Source: Coprobacter fastidiosus
GTDB taxonomy: Bacteria; Bacteroidota; Bacteroidia; Bacteroidales; Coprobacteraceae
Direction of reading: 5' to 3'
Length of the DNA: 64,000 bases
Assembly (NCBI RefSeq): GCF_030296935.1
Contig: NZ_AP028032.1
Span: 1,488,001-1,552,000, forward strand
Both the position numbers and the translations under genes were made by a program. Shown in pieces: positions 57,084-64,000 of the stretch. The notes below the pieces were generated by a model. The model was not told the origin of the DNA and ran no database searches. It was given only the letters and a program-made list of their open reading frames with translations. The first letter of the stretch is position 1; each line of letters starts with the position of its first letter.

Positions 57084-57164
57084 ATATGGATCGACACGAT
57101 AAAACATATCGAATTTTCCGGCCGAGAGAACAATATATAACCGACTTCACCGATAACAGGAACA

Positions 57165-57214
57165 AAAAAACCGGAAGCTAATAAATGATAAACAGTTACT
57201 AACTTCCGGTTTTT
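57165..57214 (-). terminator. Terminator after the DHOD-like gene
   Basis: A 12-bp stem (57165-57176 with 57203-57214) with a 26-base loop is followed on the minus strand by a T run. It lies 66 bases after the stop of the gene at 57280. Confidence 0.65.
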
Positions 57215-57279
57215 CACCTTCATATCTTACTTATCGATCAAGGACTTCTTTCATACCTCAACTCTAACATGATGAACAA

Positions 57280-58260
57280 TCAATCCCGATTAGAAAAATA
57301 TTTCATAAATTGTACCCGCTCATAATACGATTGGTCGGGAACATTCTTAAAATTAAGCAATCCTTTAAATTCTCCTATCGTCTTAAACCCCTGACTTTGC
57401 ATCCACTCTTCAAGAATAGTAAGCATCTGCATAATAATACCGTTTCCATGCTGATATAAGACAGAACAAAGTTCTACAGCCGAAGCCCCTGCCAGCAAAG
57501 CTTTAATTACCGCTTCCGGCTCATGAACTCCGGTAGAAGCCGCCAAAGACAAATTCGGAATTTGTCCCGACACGATTCCGATCCATCGCATCGTATTGCT
57601 AAAATCAGAAGAACTGCTGAATACCGTTCCAGAGGTAAATTGCATTTTATGTATATCAATATCAGGCTGATAGAAGCGATTGAACAATACCACACCATCT
57701 GCATTATTTGCTTTCAGTTGGTTGACGACCGCTACAATATTGCTGAAACGTTGTCCCATTTTTACCGTAACCGGAATTTTCACCGCATTTTTAATCGCTT
57801 TCAAAATATCGGTATGCAGCTTTTCATATTCACCGGGTTTCTCGTCTAATACCGTCGCTATTTTTAAAATATTAATCTCTATCGCATCTGCTCCGGCTGC
57901 CTCCATATCACGTGCAAAAGATACCCAACTCCCATTATCATAACAATTAATACTGGCAATAATCGGTATCGAACACGAAGCTTTGGCTTCACGTATCAAC
58001 GTCAGGTACTCCTCTATCCTATGCGACCGCACATAATTTTGCACATAATCATACGCTTCGGGATAATCCGCCGAATGATACAAAACATGATCTGCCTGAT
58101 CAAGTATCTGCTCCTCAAAAAGAGACTTCAAGACAACAGCTCCTGCTCCGGCCTTTTCAAGATCCTTAATTTTATCTATATTATTTGTTAACCCTGAACT
58201 TGCGACAATGAGAGGATTACGCAATGTAAGTCCGGCATATGCAGTCTGTAGTGTTTCCAT
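57280..58260 (-). CDS. Dihydroorotate dehydrogenase-like protein
   Basis: The 326-residue TIM-barrel flavoprotein resembles class 1 DHODs: RNPLIVASSGLTNNIDKI, AGAGAVVLKSLFEEQ, IASINCYDNGSW, DAIEINIL, VKMGQRFSNIVAVV, NADGVVLFNRFYQPDID, STGVHEPEAVIKALLAGASAVELCS. It would bind FMN in the cytoplasm. It differs from true PyrD in substrate-binding motifs, so it may reduce another substrate; many Bacteroidetes carry this extra DHOD-like gene. It is 20 bases after the YggS gene and likely in one operon. Confidence 0.87.
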   Translation of the reverse strand: METLQTAYAGLTLRNPLIVASSGLTNNIDKIKDLEKAGAGAVVLKSLFEEQILDQADHVLYHSADYPEAYDYVQNYVRSHRIEEYLTLIREAKASCSIPIIASINCYDNGSWVSFARDMEAAGADAIEINILKIATVLDEKPGEYEKLHTDILKAIKNAVKIPVTVKMGQRFSNIVAVVNQLKANNADGVVLFNRFYQPDIDIHKMQFTSGTVFSSSSDFSNTMRWIGIVSGQIPNLSLAASTGVHEPEAVIKALLAGASAVELCSVLYQHGNGIIMQMLTILEEWMQSQGFKTIGEFKGLLNFKNVPDQSYYERVQFMKYFSNRD

Positions 58261-58280
58261 ATAATGGTAAGTTTAGATTT

Positions 58281-58952
58281 TTAATATACTCTTTCCCCGA
58301 AAATACGACTTCCCACGCGTACCAGCGTACTTCCGGCTTTTACCGCCAAAAGATAGTCATCGGACATCCCCATAGAGATTTCACAAAACGAACTATCTTC
58401 GGGAAAATAGTCTTTCTTTATTTCATCAAAAAAACTACGGAGTGATAGAAACTCCGATTCTATTTGTTTACAATCATTTGTAAATGTAGCCATTCCCATT
58501 ACTCCGCAAAACCGCACATGGCGAAGATCTTTCCATGCTCCCGACCGGAGATAGTCACGGCACTCCTCAAAAGAAAAACCGAATTTACTTTCTTCTCGGG
58601 CAATGTGTATTTGCAACAAACACGAAACCACACGCCCGACATTTTCCGCCGCCTTATTTATTTCTTGCAGCAATTTAGGACTATCAGCACTATGTATCAT
58701 AGAAACAAACGGTACGATCTGCTTCACCTTATTCGTTTGCAAATGTCCTATGAAATGCCACTCTATATCCTCCGGCAGAACAGGCTTTTTAGAAAGCAAT
58801 TCTTGCACTTTACTCTCTCCGAAAAGTCGTTGACCGGCATCATATGCCTCCCGTATCATCTCTACCGGATGAAATTTGGAGACAGCAACCAATCTCACTC
58901 CCGAAGGAAGAGTTTGCTTTACCCGCTCTATATTTTCTGCAACAATATTCAT
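58281..58952 (-). CDS. YggS-family PLP-binding protein
   Basis: The 223-residue protein matches PLPBP/YggS: the PLP lysine in VRLVAVSKFHPVEMI, GESKVQELLSKK, WHFIGHLQTNKVKQI, VMGMATFTNDCKQI and SMGMSDDYLLAVKAGSTLVRVGSRIFG. It buffers pyridoxal phosphate in the cytoplasm and affects amino-acid homeostasis. It starts 2 bases after the DUF4494 stop, showing tight operon packing. Confidence 0.95.
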   Translation of the reverse strand: MNIVAENIERVKQTLPSGVRLVAVSKFHPVEMIREAYDAGQRLFGESKVQELLSKKPVLPEDIEWHFIGHLQTNKVKQIVPFVSMIHSADSPKLLQEINKAAENVGRVVSCLLQIHIAREESKFGFSFEECRDYLRSGAWKDLRHVRFCGVMGMATFTNDCKQIESEFLSLRSFFDEIKKDYFPEDSSFCEISMGMSDDYLLAVKAGSTLVRVGSRIFGERVY

Positions 58953-58954
58953 AT

Positions 58955-59416
58955 CTAAGATTCTGCAACAGGAGGAAGGTCTTCATCTTCAGCCGCATAG
59001 GGATATATATCCATAATAGGCGTTTCGTTAATAGCAGCTATTTCGAAGTCGGCCATAGTACCTTTCATCCCTTCCAACAGGTTTTCCAAAGCTTTCTGCA
59101 AGTCTTGTGCCTGCACGAGCATATAACTTGCGGTCCGCTTCTCCGCACCGCTCTTTTCGTCGAGCGTAATAAAATTGACTTTGCATTTAAACCACTTATC
59201 GCCCGTCTCATCAAAAAATAACTCGCTGATATTGGCTCTTTTAATATTAGCGACAGAAAAATCGCCCGAAATAAAAGGTGTCATTTCCTTTATAATGCGA
59301 GCTTCGGCTTCGGTAAAAGAAAGAGCATCGACCATATAAGGTTCGGTAACTTTCTTCTGCATGCCGTTCTCCATCATTTTATCGTATTTTACTTTACATT
59401 CAAACCAAGTACTCAT
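58955..59416 (-). CDS. DUF4494 domain-containing protein
   Basis: The ATG at 59416 gives the usual family start (MSTWFECKVKYDKMMENG). The upstream ATG at 59434 adds six residues and is less typical. Conserved stretches are KVTEPYMVDALSFTEAEARI and SVANIKRANISELFF, matching DUF4494, a small protein widespread in Bacteroidales, often beside YggS. Its function is unknown. The C-terminal 20 residues are acidic. A -7 box lies at 59486-59493. Confidence 0.9.
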   Translation of the reverse strand: MSTWFECKVKYDKMMENGMQKKVTEPYMVDALSFTEAEARIIKEMTPFISGDFSVANIKRANISELFFDETGDKWFKCKVNFITLDEKSGAEKRTASYMLVQAQDLQKALENLLEGMKGTMADFEIAAINETPIMDIYPYAAEDEDLPPVAES

Positions 59417-59485
59417 TTTATTTACCTCGTTCATTAATTATTATCGCAAATACGAGAAAATATCAAAATCTTCTGTATCGTATAG

Positions 59486-59493
59486 CAAAGATA
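59486..59493 (-). promoter_or_regulatory. -7 promoter box for the DUF4494-YggS-DHOD operon
   Basis: The minus strand reads TATCTTTG, an exact consensus match, with an expected leader of about 60 bases before the ATG at 59416. Confidence 0.55.
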
Positions 59494-59566
59494 CGATTTT
59501 CGATTGAATTTACAGACAGATACAAAAATTAAAGTATCAAGTAAGATTTTTTAATACAGAATCTCT

Positions 59567-59574
59567 TATATTTG
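59567..59574 (+). promoter_or_regulatory. -7 promoter box for the gene at 59599
   Basis: TATATTTG is an exact match. Transcription would start near 59581, so the ATG at 59578 is too early and the ATG at 59599 is preferred. Confidence 0.55.
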
Positions 59575-59598
59575 TAAATGTACCTTAATCTCGACCGC

Positions 59599-60774
59599 AT
59601 GGATTTATTAATAGAACATAACGCATTCCAATGCATTGATAAATGTCTTAATGGAAAAGCCCGAAACAATGACGATATTGATGACTTTCTTCAAATTTGC
59701 ATACAGCAAATTTTTTGTGACCAATTGCAATTATCAAATTTCGTTCCAGACTATGTCAAAGACAACAGTATACACATCATTGACAAAATAGCAAGATATG
59801 GTTTCGATAATATTTCCGTTCTTAACGACAACTCTTCTCGCTTCTATAACAATGTTTGCAATGAAGTTTCAAAAGATCTACTAAATAATATCAATTGGAC
59901 TCTTGAAAGCTGCAAGATGACACAAAATCCTCTACAATATCTGCCTCATTTGTCAGATAATATTTTGTCCGTAGTGACAACCATAACTAATGCTATAAAA
60001 GACAACAATATAGATTTATTAACAGGTGAACTATTGGAAATTTCCCTTAACGATAAAATGGATGGAGCATTTGTCGATATCATAACCCGAAATAAAACGT
60101 TACTTCAAAAGATACTGGAATTCCAAAAAGAAAATGAATGGAATGAAAATCTTACTTTAAAACTGATCAGCGATTCTCGTGTTTTGCAAAATAGCATAAC
60201 TGCCCAAAACAAACATCTACTCTATTCTGCATCAATAAAACGAGCAAGAGAAGAGGCGTTCATTAACCAAAAGATTTATAAAGCGATCAATCAAGTTATA
60301 GAAAAATCCAACAAATTGTATATCAATCAAGGACCGGCAATCAAATTACCATCAATATGTGAATACCTTGTATATAAAAGCAAAGGTAATCCCCAAAGAT
60401 TACTCGACGAAACAATGCTATTAAGGGAGTTATTCAAACCCGTACGCGAATACATAAAAAACAACAGCCAAAAACTTTCTTTCAGTACAGGACAGTGCGA
60501 TGAAATAGCAATGGAAAGTCTTATCGAAATATCAAATGACCTGTACGCTTCAAATTGTCAACACAACACTTCCTGCACATCTACAATTGTCATAGAAACA
60601 GATAATATCTTTACCGCACCTATTACCGATCTCAGCAAAGTCAGAGATGCAGTCCTTAATAAAACGATAAAACCCCAATTGCGTTGCTTTACAGAAATAT
60701 CCCGATTAATGAGAAATTCAAAACAACAAAGTAGATACGAAGAGATATTCCGCTACAACTGTTCGCACCATTGA
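59599..60774 (+). CDS. Hypothetical protein (about 391 aa), unknown family
   Basis: I do not recognise this protein. It is all-helical, low in glycine, with several Asn/Gln-rich stretches, no signal peptide and no membrane segment. It has a few scattered cysteines (CIDKCLNG, CIQQIFC, CNEVSKD) without a clear metal motif. It is convergent with the membrane protein at 60785 (10-base gap). Codon use is AT-rich like the adjacent accessory genes, so it is likely part of the variable region at the right end. Confidence 0.65.
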   Translation: MDLLIEHNAFQCIDKCLNGKARNNDDIDDFLQICIQQIFCDQLQLSNFVPDYVKDNSIHIIDKIARYGFDNISVLNDNSSRFYNNVCNEVSKDLLNNINWTLESCKMTQNPLQYLPHLSDNILSVVTTITNAIKDNNIDLLTGELLEISLNDKMDGAFVDIITRNKTLLQKILEFQKENEWNENLTLKLISDSRVLQNSITAQNKHLLYSASIKRAREEAFINQKIYKAINQVIEKSNKLYINQGPAIKLPSICEYLVYKSKGNPQRLLDETMLLRELFKPVREYIKNNSQKLSFSTGQCDEIAMESLIEISNDLYASNCQHNTSCTSTIVIETDNIFTAPITDLSKVRDAVLNKTIKPQLRCFTEISRLMRNSKQQSRYEEIFRYNCSHH

Positions 60775-60784
60775 TCAAATAGTT

Positions 60785-61672
60785 TTATTTATCTATTTTA
60801 AAATTTAATGAGTCATCTTTCATTTGCATATCAATAATTGAGGGGTTTATCTCCAGATTATCATTATCTTTCAAACTCTCGATTTTAGTATTTTTTTCAA
60901 TTTTCTCCAAAAGATTTTTAACACTTTGAAATTGGTAAGGTTCAATAGAAGTCTTCATCCATAAATTGGAACATAAGGTAGCAATCAAAGCGACAAAAGA
61001 TATAAACAATGCAATATAAGACATATTTAACGATCGCTTGGTTTTCTCTAACTGTTCCTCTGCATTTTTCATTGCGGATCGGTGTTGTTTGACTGACTCC
61101 TCGAACTGAACTTTAAATCGCAACTCTTCCTCCGTCATATTGCCTCGTTCTACAAAAGCGTACAATTCTGCCGTAGGGTATATTACTCCAAATAATAGAC
61201 TCAATACCAAATCATAGTATTTTCCGTTAAACCGAAAAGATTTGTATTCCGGGACACCTTCTCTATTATAAATATAAAGCAAATCCCGAATATTAAAATA
61301 ATGCCCCTTACCATCCAAAATACATCCTCCATCATAATCAGAATCTACCTGCCTGAATGTATCATGCAAAAGGAAAAACGACGGTAAATTTGAATATGGC
61401 AAAATATTCACCAAATTGTTATCACTCAAATAAAGAAGTAAATTTACCAGTTCCAAAAACTCTCCGATACAAATCTTCACACGCTTTTGGTCTTCAAAAT
61501 TCCGAATAAATAAATAAAAAACTTTTTCCGAACGATCAACGGCCAAAGCCGCTCCGTTTTCCTCATTAAAAAACATCTTATTTAACTCTACAGAAAAACT
61601 GCTCACATTCGTAAAATCCTTGCTGACAAGAATCTTTATTACATCCTTTTCTCTTTTATTAAAATGTCTCAT
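60785..61672 (-). CDS. Hypothetical single-span membrane protein with coiled coil
   Basis: The protein has 295 residues. The N-terminal 170 residues are globular, and residues about 180-212 form a coiled coil (RFKVQFEESVKQHRSAMKN). A single membrane helix is at about 214-236 (YIALFISFVALIATLCSNLW), and the last 60 residues are charged and exposed on the other side. No family is recognised. It is the last intact gene of the minus-strand series running from the toxin cassettes, but its link to them is positional only. Confidence 0.65.
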   Translation of the reverse strand: MRHFNKREKDVIKILVSKDFTNVSSFSVELNKMFFNEENGAALAVDRSEKVFYLFIRNFEDQKRVKICIGEFLELVNLLLYLSDNNLVNILPYSNLPSFFLLHDTFRQVDSDYDGGCILDGKGHYFNIRDLLYIYNREGVPEYKSFRFNGKYYDLVLSLLFGVIYPTAELYAFVERGNMTEEELRFKVQFEESVKQHRSAMKNAEEQLEKTKRSLNMSYIALFISFVALIATLCSNLWMKTSIEPYQFQSVKNLLEKIEKNTKIESLKDNDNLEINPSIIDMQMKDDSLNFKIDK

Positions 61673-61754
61673 CTACGTTTTCCATTATAATTATAAAAAT
61701 AAAAAAGGAGTGAAATCATAATCTAACTATTCCACTTCTTCACAATATTTTAAT

Positions 61755-62097
61755 TCAATATTCTATTTTATCCGCTTTGGTATCCCACATTTCAAAAGCT
61801 TTTATCGCTTCATTCCTCAACAAAGTTAGAAGGAAGCTTACGATCTGCAGGTTTTAATTCAAGCTCATCATAAATAAACGAATCATCAAAACCTACATCC
61901 TTAGCATCAATCTCAATATTGATATACTATGATAGGATAAACCAATGTCCCCCCATTTCGGATATTTCCAACAGAATGGAAATCGATACCTTGAAGACCT
62001 TTACCTCCTTACTGCCGGGAAAAGATTTATCAAAGGAATATTGCATGTGATATGCTTCTATTGCAAATATTTTATGCAATTGTCCCAATCATCAGAC
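61755..62097 (-). pseudogene. Decayed small gene, possibly immunity-like
   Basis: The minus strand encodes recognisable protein-like fragments interrupted by a stop and a frameshift: FAIEAYHMQYSFDKSFPGSK then EVSISILLEISEMGGHWFILS-like sequence, a TAG, YINIEIDAKDVGFDDSFIY and KLPSNFVEE, a stop, and after a one-base shift NEAIKAFEMWDTKADKIEY to the stop at 61755-61757. The continuous sense across breaks marks a former gene. Its position after other immunity-like genes suggests the same role. Confidence 0.55.
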
Positions 62098-62403
62098 TCA
62101 TATAACGTGTAAATCACTCATACATGGTAATCCTGTTACCCTTACATACTCTATAATTTTCAAAACAGATGTTCCTAATTTATGTTTTTTCATTCGTTTA
62201 CTAACTCGTTCAATATCCTCAATTTCAAAAACATCTAAATTATTTTCTAAACAAAATTTTGATACCTCTTTTTTAAATTCGGCTTTGTTTTGAGCAAAAA
62301 CAACAATATTTGTGAATCCACCCGAATAACTTCCTAATATTGAGTTTTCAGAATGGGGATGGACACCAACTAAGCCTATCCATAATTGCTGATTAATATT
62401 CAT
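62098..62403 (-). CDS. Small immunity-like protein (cassette 3)
   Basis: The 101-residue protein starts at an ATG 12 bases after the stop of a toxin tail fragment (62415-62579). The sequence (LWIGLVGVHPHSENSILG, then VVFAQNKAEFKKEVSKFC) fits no family I know. Size, order and strand match immunity genes of RHS-type toxins. A function without its toxin would be protection against neighbours' toxins. Confidence 0.6.
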   Translation of the reverse strand: MNINQQLWIGLVGVHPHSENSILGSYSGGFTNIVVFAQNKAEFKKEVSKFCLENNLDVFEIEDIERVSKRMKKHKLGTSVLKIIEYVRVTGLPCMSDLHVI

Positions 62404-62414
62404 GAAGTGTACTA

Positions 62415-62579
62415 TTAGTTTTTTTCCTTATGTATATCCGTTGAATGATAATGGCTATTTCCTTTTTCAGGATTAAGATGTTTTATAGGCGCATTTTTCC
62501 CTTCATTTCTGGCGGCATCTTTGGCAGACTTTTGTGTACTGCGTTTAACAAATTTGTACCGAGTTGATAAATCAAATAC
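62415..62579 (-). pseudogene. Orphan RHS toxin tail (cassette 3)
   Basis: On the minus strand the frame following a TGA reads LSTRYKFVKRSTQ, then SAKDAARNEGKNAPIKHLNP and EKGNSHYHSTDIHKEKN, ending at 62415. The DAARNEGKNAPIKH/HYHSTD pattern is the typical C-terminal ending of Bacteroidetes polymorphic toxins. There is no start codon or RHS core upstream, so it is a displaced tail with its immunity-like gene 12 bases downstream. Confidence 0.6.
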
Positions 62580-62623
62580 TCAAATTCCGATCCGCCCGGT
62601 AAATACGGAAAAATACCTTTTTT

Positions 62624-63229
62624 CTATTTCTCTTTTTCAAAAAGATCGAACAATACCTCATGCGTTTCCTGATCGAATATCACCCCGTAATCGGTATTCA
62701 GATACTCACAAAAATCTTTCAACAGCCGTTTCAAAAATTCCATATCTATCTTTCGCTGCTTACTGAACCAAAAGGTTATAACTCCCATATACTCCGGTAG
62801 TACCCTCACCGGTTTTTCTGCTATTCCTTCCGAGAATATAATCGCCCAGTACTCATTCACTATTTCCACATCGAACTTATATCTCTTCCTCAGATATAGA
62901 CTCCCCGCAGGAAAACTTAGCCATGCAACGGGATCCGATATATCGTCTTTGTTAAATATCTTTTTTATAGGCTCGTATCCGTTATATTTATCCGGGAGTA
63001 TAAACCCGCCTTCATATTCGACAAAAAACTCTATTATTTTTCTTGCGCGCTCATTACAAGCCCCTCCTTCGATTGTATCTAAAAACGCATCGAAATCCTT
63101 TTCTGTAAAACCCCACTCTTTCGTAAATTCAACAAATCTCTGATCCGTAAGGTTTTCCCGTACTTTTATCTGCACACAAATGTTTTTGTAATCAAATTTA
63201 CCCATAATATTTATCCAATCCATATCCAT
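62624..63229 (-). CDS. Immunity-like protein (cassette 2)
   Basis: The ATG at 63229 gives 201 residues; its A is shared with the TGA stop of the toxin tail above (TGATG), the classic toxin-immunity junction. The protein has a mixed alpha/beta look (FVEYEGGFILPDKYNGYEPI, AWLSFPAGSLYLRKRY) and a C-terminal helical pair. No catalytic motif is visible. No exact family is recognised. The alternative TTG at 63232 overlaps the toxin stop and is less likely. Confidence 0.65.
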   Translation of the reverse strand: MDMDWINIMGKFDYKNICVQIKVRENLTDQRFVEFTKEWGFTEKDFDAFLDTIEGGACNERARKIIEFFVEYEGGFILPDKYNGYEPIKKIFNKDDISDPVAWLSFPAGSLYLRKRYKFDVEIVNEYWAIIFSEGIAEKPVRVLPEYMGVITFWFSKQRKIDMEFLKRLLKDFCEYLNTDYGVIFDQETHEVLFDLFEKEK

Positions 63230-63438
63230 CAATAACGAATATTTTTAGGTATGGTTTCCCATGTATATAATGAAAAATTACGAACGTTAAGATTATTGAA
63301 TTCTATTGTTTCTGGCATATTTTTCATCTTTTTTGATAATTCATTAGATTTATAAGTCACAGTATCCGTCACCTTGCCATCGGATACAGTCTGTCTCAAT
63401 CTGTTTTCTTTGTTTTCTATTCTGCTAAATATTAGAGA
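63229..63438 (-). pseudogene. Orphan RHS toxin tail (cassette 2)
   Basis: Immediately after the stop of the 90-residue gene, the same frame continues as IFSRIENKENRLRQTVSDGK and VTDTVTYKSNELSKKMKNMP, then NFSLYTWETIPKNIRY, ending in TGA at 63229-63231. It lacks a start codon and any RHS core. Because its stop overlaps the ATG of the next gene it is best read as the end of a former toxin. Confidence 0.58.
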
Positions 63439-63711
63439 TCAATCGATAGCAGTTTTTACGATATTCAATAATAAATAAAATTTACCTCCTAAATAAGACC
63501 TGCACCAAGCATTTTTAATGCCGTCCAATTCGACAGGAAATAAGTCTCTGTCCTTTGTTTCTGCTATGATTTTTTCTTTTTTTGATTTTGAGAAATATTT
63601 TAAATCCAGATTTTCAGCCCATAGTTTCAGTCCGTCTTCTAAATTCTCAACATCATATTGGCTCGTATATGTACCGCCTCTATATTCCGCTATAAACGTA
63701 TATCTTTCCAT
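63439..63711 (-). CDS. Immunity-like protein (cassette 1)
   Basis: The 90-residue protein (ERYTFIAEYRGGTYTSQYDV, then CRSYLGGKFYLLLNI) begins at an ATG that lies 32 bases inside the end of a toxin reading frame (stop at 63680). The overlap and the small size match an immunity gene following its RHS toxin. Sequence family not recognised. Confidence 0.65.
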   Translation of the reverse strand: MERYTFIAEYRGGTYTSQYDVENLEDGLKLWAENLDLKYFSKSKKEKIIAETKDRDLFPVELDGIKNAWCRSYLGGKFYLLLNIVKTAID

Positions 63712-64000
63712 ATTTAATTCCCTTTTGCGTTTCTACTGTGATTCCCACCGGAGAAATCCTACTTTTTTTCCAGTGATCCATTTCCCTTTTTGCTGCATCT
63801 CTTTCCTTTTTCTGTTCAGGTGTTTTATTTTGTATTTTATCTAATTGATTAAATCATTCTTTCGCTCGTTCATATTTTTGACCAGCAGATATTTTTGCTT
63901 TTTGATTTGCATGGTCGTATTGTCACTAATGAATACTCCGATACCTTTTAAATCTCTTCCGTCCGGATCGACATATCTCACCGGATTCCCGGCACAATAC
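63680..64000 (-). pseudogene. RHS core end and degraded toxin domain (cassette 1)
   Basis: From the right edge the minus strand reads YCAGNPVRYVDPDGRDLKG, the end of the RHS core. This first frame stops at 63841. The neighbouring frame then carries NQKAKISAGQKYERAKE, a TGA at 63854 where Trp is expected, and FNQLDKIQNKTPEQKKERD, HWKKSRISPVGITVETQ and KIYVYSGI, with a stop at 63680. So this toxin has at least one frameshift and one nonsense codon. The rest of the RHS gene lies outside the window. Confidence 0.72.

Noticed and set aside
56910..57107. 65-codon minus-strand open frame
   Set aside because: It lies almost wholly in element copy B and includes its palindrome.
59578..59598. ATG at 59578 for the 391-residue protein
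   Set aside because: It lies before the expected transcript start set by the -7 box at 59567-59574; the ATG at 59599 is used instead.
62521..62766. Plus-strand open frame of 81 codons
   Set aside because: It is opposite the toxin tail and immunity-like gene and has poor composition; the minus strand reads as protein.

Overview
The window looks like a chromosome segment of a Bacteroidales gut or oral bacterium. The evidence is AT-rich DNA, many perfect TAnnTTTG (-7) promoter boxes, a FimA/Mfa-type fimbrial operon (DUF3575, DUF5119, fimbrillins, DUF4906), a type IX secretion sorting domain, DUF4494, a Nudix-type sugar regulator and a SusA-like amylase. A T9SS cargo domain with this base composition would fit a Barnesiellaceae/Coprobacter-like or Porphyromonadaceae-like genus better than Bacteroides itself, but the genus is a guess.

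Layout. 1-12 kb is housekeeping: phoH end, purC, menG/ubiE, two small regulatory or unknown genes, a flavin reductase, a coiled-coil protein beside a receiver/PEP-synthase-like fusion, gdhA, and an amidohydrolase broken by a frameshift. 12-17.7 kb holds two divergent DNA-binding genes and an FkbH-ACP-MBOAT-SGNH surface-acylation operon. 18-31.4 kb holds a clostripain-like protease, a six-gene fimbrial operon with its own terminator and, upstream, what looks like an invertible promoter, then an SGNH lipoprotein and a B12-binding radical SAM enzyme. 32-36.7 kb encodes two glycosidases. 36.9-44 kb holds a decayed RHS/SpvB-like giant gene, its lipoprotein neighbour and a T9SS sorting-domain mini-protein. 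44-53.5 kb carries transketolase, an ECF-type sigma factor with a membrane partner, a SIMPL gene remnant, an outer-membrane protein and a galactose operon (galM, transporter, galK) next to a Nudix regulator. 53.7-57 kb carries four tandem lipoprotein genes in an A-B-A-B pattern (the last with a nonsense codon) followed by a JAMM metallopeptidase. 57.3-59.4 kb is a DHOD-like/YggS/DUF4494 operon. 59.6-61.7 kb holds two unrecognised genes. 61.7-64 kb is a graveyard of RHS toxin tails, each followed by a small immunity-like gene.

The main structures not explained by single genes are: (1) a 25-bp imperfect inverted repeat pair (27466-27490 and 27594-27618) bracketing a promoter that now points away from the fimbrial operon; (2) a family of about 170-bp intergenic elements with inverted ends (six loci plus one abutting fragment), one of which adjoins a truncated gene; (3) the displaced toxin-immunity cassettes at the right edge; (4) the FkbH/ACP/MBOAT/SGNH operon, a possible glyceryl- or lactyl-type surface modification; (5) the A-B-A-B lipoprotein array next to a JAMM protease. 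No rRNA, tRNA, transposase, integrase or CRISPR array was seen.
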